In this document: one piece after another, positions 63,960-64,000 of the stretch
How the letters are laid out: each line of letters begins with the position of its first letter
Position numbering within the stretch: position 1 is the first letter of the stretch
From: Nostoc sp. TCL240-02
GTDB lineage: Bacteria; Cyanobacteriota; Cyanobacteriia; Cyanobacteriales; Nostocaceae
Direction of reading: 5' to 3'
Assembly (NCBI RefSeq): GCF_013343235.1
Contig: NZ_CP040094.1
Span: forward strand, 4,030,501-4,094,500
DNA: 64,000 nt
The notes under the pieces: generated by a model
Told to the model about the DNA's origin: nothing
The model's input: the letters and a program-made list of their open reading frames with translations, nothing else
Database searches by the model: none
Made by a program: the position numbers and the translations under genes

Positions 63960-64000
63960 GAGTTGCTGTTACCTGTGGTGGAAATATCTTTTAAAGAAGT

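Noticed and set aside
1..64000. tRNA or rRNA genes
   Set aside because: No cloverleaf with a GTTC-type T-loop or rRNA-like block was seen on reading. A tRNAscan run would settle this.

Overview
The window looks like chromosomal DNA from a filamentous, probably heterocyst-forming cyanobacterium (Nostocaceae type). This rests on the density of GCGATCGC (HIP1) octamers, the many short palindromic and heptanucleotide repeats between genes, a CmpABCD-type transporter, an SLH-OprB porin, giant Ser/Thr kinase-histidine kinase fusions and a hoxEF pair standing apart from other hydrogenase genes. No rRNA, tRNA, CRISPR array, prophage or intact insertion sequence was seen. Small non-autonomous elements (MITE-like) and decayed genes are common.

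Layout. 0-7 kb: small unknown proteins, a GIY-YIG protein, a Ser/Thr kinase with a YARHG tail, a Mo-nitrogenase C-terminal-like protein with a cupin, a creatininase-family enzyme, a CPBP membrane protease and a DUF3326 protein. 7-11.6 kb: a STAND-type NTPase with C-terminal helical repeats, a VapBC-like toxin-antitoxin pair, a Uma2-type nuclease-fold protein and a 46-residue lysine-rich protein. 11.9-24.6 kb: ferritin-like protein plus uppS, SLH porin, thioredoxin, fabG, chromate transporter, a GST-like protein, a 5'-truncated histidine kinase abutting a divergent internally duplicated protein, and a DUF58 protein. 24.6-30.6 kb: a four-gene ABC transporter on the minus strand. The binding protein resembles the bicarbonate protein CmpA more than the nitrate protein NrtA. 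The operon is split by a MITE, a 21-bp tandem array and a heptanucleotide array. 31-37.5 kb: argJ and gatB, and between them two near-identical candidate small-RNA genes. Then come a decayed kinase/PIN chimera, a promoter bracketed by two CIRCE-like operators ahead of an unknown gene, and a cyanophycin-synthetase-like ATP-grasp protein. 38-44 kb: a hybrid histidine kinase with a LOV-type (blue-light) domain, overlapping a REC-GGDEF diguanylate cyclase. 44.7-56.5 kb: an alpha/beta hydrolase, a decayed cyclic-nucleotide-binding gene, an acetoacetate-decarboxylase-like protein with a carotenoid-desaturase-like flavoprotein, and a 1778-residue Ser/Thr kinase-STAND-GAF-histidine kinase. 56.6-64 kb: hoxF and hoxE, pfkA, a frameshifted small gene, a second 21-bp array, and an ADP-forming acyl-CoA synthetase fused to a GNAT acetyltransferase.

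Best leads: (1) tandem candidate sRNA genes on the minus strand at 32.71-32.92 kb, each with a -10 box, a conserved 5' part and an intrinsic terminator; (2) the CIRCE-promoter-CIRCE arrangement at 35.71-35.79 kb, which suggests HrcA heat-shock control of an undescribed 116-residue protein; (3) the LOV hybrid kinase translationally coupled to a diguanylate cyclase; (4) the decarboxylase-like/flavoprotein pair next to a giant sensor kinase. All family calls come from reading the sequence; no database search was run.
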